From positions 1 through 6,007 of the forward strand of contig JAHJOS010000303.1 in the NCBI GenBank assembly GCA_018820005.1: a stretch of DNA of 6,007 nt, in the 5' to 3' direction. The notes below the pieces were generated by a model. The model had not been told where the DNA came from. It saw only the letters and a program-made list of their open reading frames with translations, and did not search any database. Position 1 is the first letter of the stretch. The number at the start of each line of letters is the position of its first letter. Source of the stretch: Alphaproteobacteria bacterium. GTDB lineage: Bacteria; Pseudomonadota; Alphaproteobacteria; Rhizobiales; Devosiaceae. A program made the position numbers and the translations under genes. Positions 5,285-6,007 of the stretch are shown piece by piece.

Positions 5285-5914
5285 CTAGTTGAGGCGCAGG
5301 TTCTGCTGAACGACGTTGAGCATTTCCTGCGAGGAGGCGAACTCCACGGCAACGCCGTCCTGGAAGTGCCGAATGACGCGGGCGCGCATTCGGCCCAGAG
5401 TTACCGGTGTTCCCATGGCCGGGCGGACCGCAAGTTCGATGGCTGCACCCGAAAGGGAAATATCGATGATCTTGCAGTTGTAGCGGCGACCATCATCGAG
5501 CACGACCGTCGAATGGCGATTGTCGGGAACAACCCGCTCGTGCCGGCGGTCTTCCGGCAGGTTGAGCGTGTCCTTGTTGGCCAGCCAAGTGAGCTGGGCA
5601 GCCATCTTGTCGCGTTTGCGCGGGCTGGCGACGATGTCCATCATGAAGCCGCCATCGATATGGGCGACGACGCTGCCTTCAATGCGGCCAACGTGATCGA
5701 TATAGGCGATAACCTTCTCACCGATCTGTCCAGCGATCGGAACCACCACGGCCGCATCGCCCGGAGACATCTCGAGCACCTGACAGGGGAACTCACGGCG
5801 GTCCTGCAACATGTAGCGGCCAAGCACCGAAATCTTGACGCGCTGAAAGCGCGCGGATGGTGCAAAGCTGCGCGGCGGTGCAAGGCGCTCTGAGGCGGGA
5901 TCGTCGGTGATCAT
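5285..5914 (-). CDS. Tandem PilZ-domain protein (c-di-GMP receptor candidate)
   Basis: From ATG 5914 the product has 209 residues and two PilZ-like halves, about 22-97 and 123-194, joined by a KRDKMAAQLTWLAN linker. The second half has the canonical c-di-GMP binding signature: RRHER (Arg123, Arg127) and DISLSG (Asp151, Ser153, Gly156). The first half keeps the fold pattern (RRxFPCQVLEMS aligns with RRYNCKIIDIS) but reads RFQR and EMSPGD at the motif sites, so it is degenerate and probably does not bind c-di-GMP itself. There is no signal peptide or membrane helix, so it is cytosolic. A TTG at 5935 would add seven residues. No clear ribosome binding site is seen for either start. It lies upstream of the secreted BTLCP gene in the same direction, separated by 158 bp. 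Its output and partner are unknown. Confidence 0.92.
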   Translation of the reverse strand: MITDDPASERLAPPRSFAPSARFQRVKISVLGRYMLQDRREFPCQVLEMSPGDAAVVVPIAGQIGEKVIAYIDHVGRIEGSVVAHIDGGFMMDIVASPRKRDKMAAQLTWLANKDTLNLPEDRRHERVVPDNRHSTVVLDDGRRYNCKIIDISLSGAAIELAVRPAMGTPVTLGRMRARVIRHFQDGVAVEFASSQEMLNVVQQNLRLN

Positions 5915-5965
5915 AAGATGTGCGGGCCCAGTCAATGAACTGACAGGGCTACGCTAAACAGTTTT

Positions 5966-5973
5966 GGTTAACC
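5966..5973. promoter_or_regulatory. GGTTAACC palindrome upstream of PilZ gene
   Basis: This perfect 8-bp palindrome containing TTAACC lies 51 bp upstream of the PilZ ATG in an AT-rich stretch. TTAACC is a CtrA half-site, but no second TTAA occurs at the 7-bp spacing. No reliable -35/-10 pair was found in 5936-6007, and I see no gene in those last 72 bases. Confidence 0.3.
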
Positions 5974-6007
5974 GAATGTAAGATTTGCGGCGACGGATGG
6001 ACTAAAG

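Noticed and set aside
5177..5893. Open plus-strand frame of 238 codons
   Set aside because: It is antisense to the tandem PilZ gene and crosses its terminator region.
5954..5985. Promoter TTACAT-N17-TTTAGC for the PilZ gene
   Set aside because: Both hexamers match the consensus poorly; only the GGTTAACC palindrome nearby stands out.

Overview
The window looks like an ordinary, densely coded stretch of chromosome from a GC-rich alphaproteobacterium, most likely Hyphomicrobiales (Rhizobiales). This rests on the gene families: a CHCC zinc-finger protein related to mitochondrial complex I subunit NDUFS6, a DUF3126 protein just after cysE, a tandem PilZ protein beside a bacterial transglutaminase-like cysteine peptidase (BTLCP), and a CysE with the typical alphaproteobacterial C-terminal region. 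A Devosia-like lineage is my guess by eye; I could not run a search. I see no transposase, integrase, tRNA, rRNA, CRISPR array or phage gene, and no block of clearly foreign composition.

Layout, left to right. (1) 1-1194, minus strand: an FAD-dependent monooxygenase cut by the left window edge, preceded in the same direction by the small zinc-finger protein; the two are 13 bp apart and probably one operon. (2) 1295-3309, plus strand: an alpha/beta hydrolase, cysE (serine O-acetyltransferase, first step of cysteine synthesis) and a 72-residue DUF3126 protein with a TTG start. A promoter-like element sits before cysE and a weaker one before DUF3126. (3) 3328-3993, minus: a membrane-anchored protein of unknown function, converging on DUF3126. 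(4) 4110-4430, plus: a small three-helix membrane protein, divergent from (3). Between them lies a dyad that also fits the CtrA box TTAA-N7-TTAA. (5) 4448-4490: a very strong palindromic bidirectional terminator. (6) 4503-5914, minus: a two-domain PilZ protein upstream of a secreted BTLCP, 158 bp apart. The BTLCP leader contains two adjacent stem-loops, the second of which covers the ribosome binding site and the start codon.

Functionally the left half is metabolic housekeeping (sulfur assimilation, a flavin hydroxylase, a probable respiratory-chain accessory protein). The right half concerns the envelope and c-di-GMP (PilZ, periplasmic BTLCP, two small membrane proteins). No gap between genes exceeds about 160 bp. 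The most interesting non-coding signals are the structured BTLCP leader, the TTAA dyad, and the hairpin overlapping the cysE promoter. I do not see a clear new multi-gene system; the PilZ-BTLCP pair is the closest candidate.
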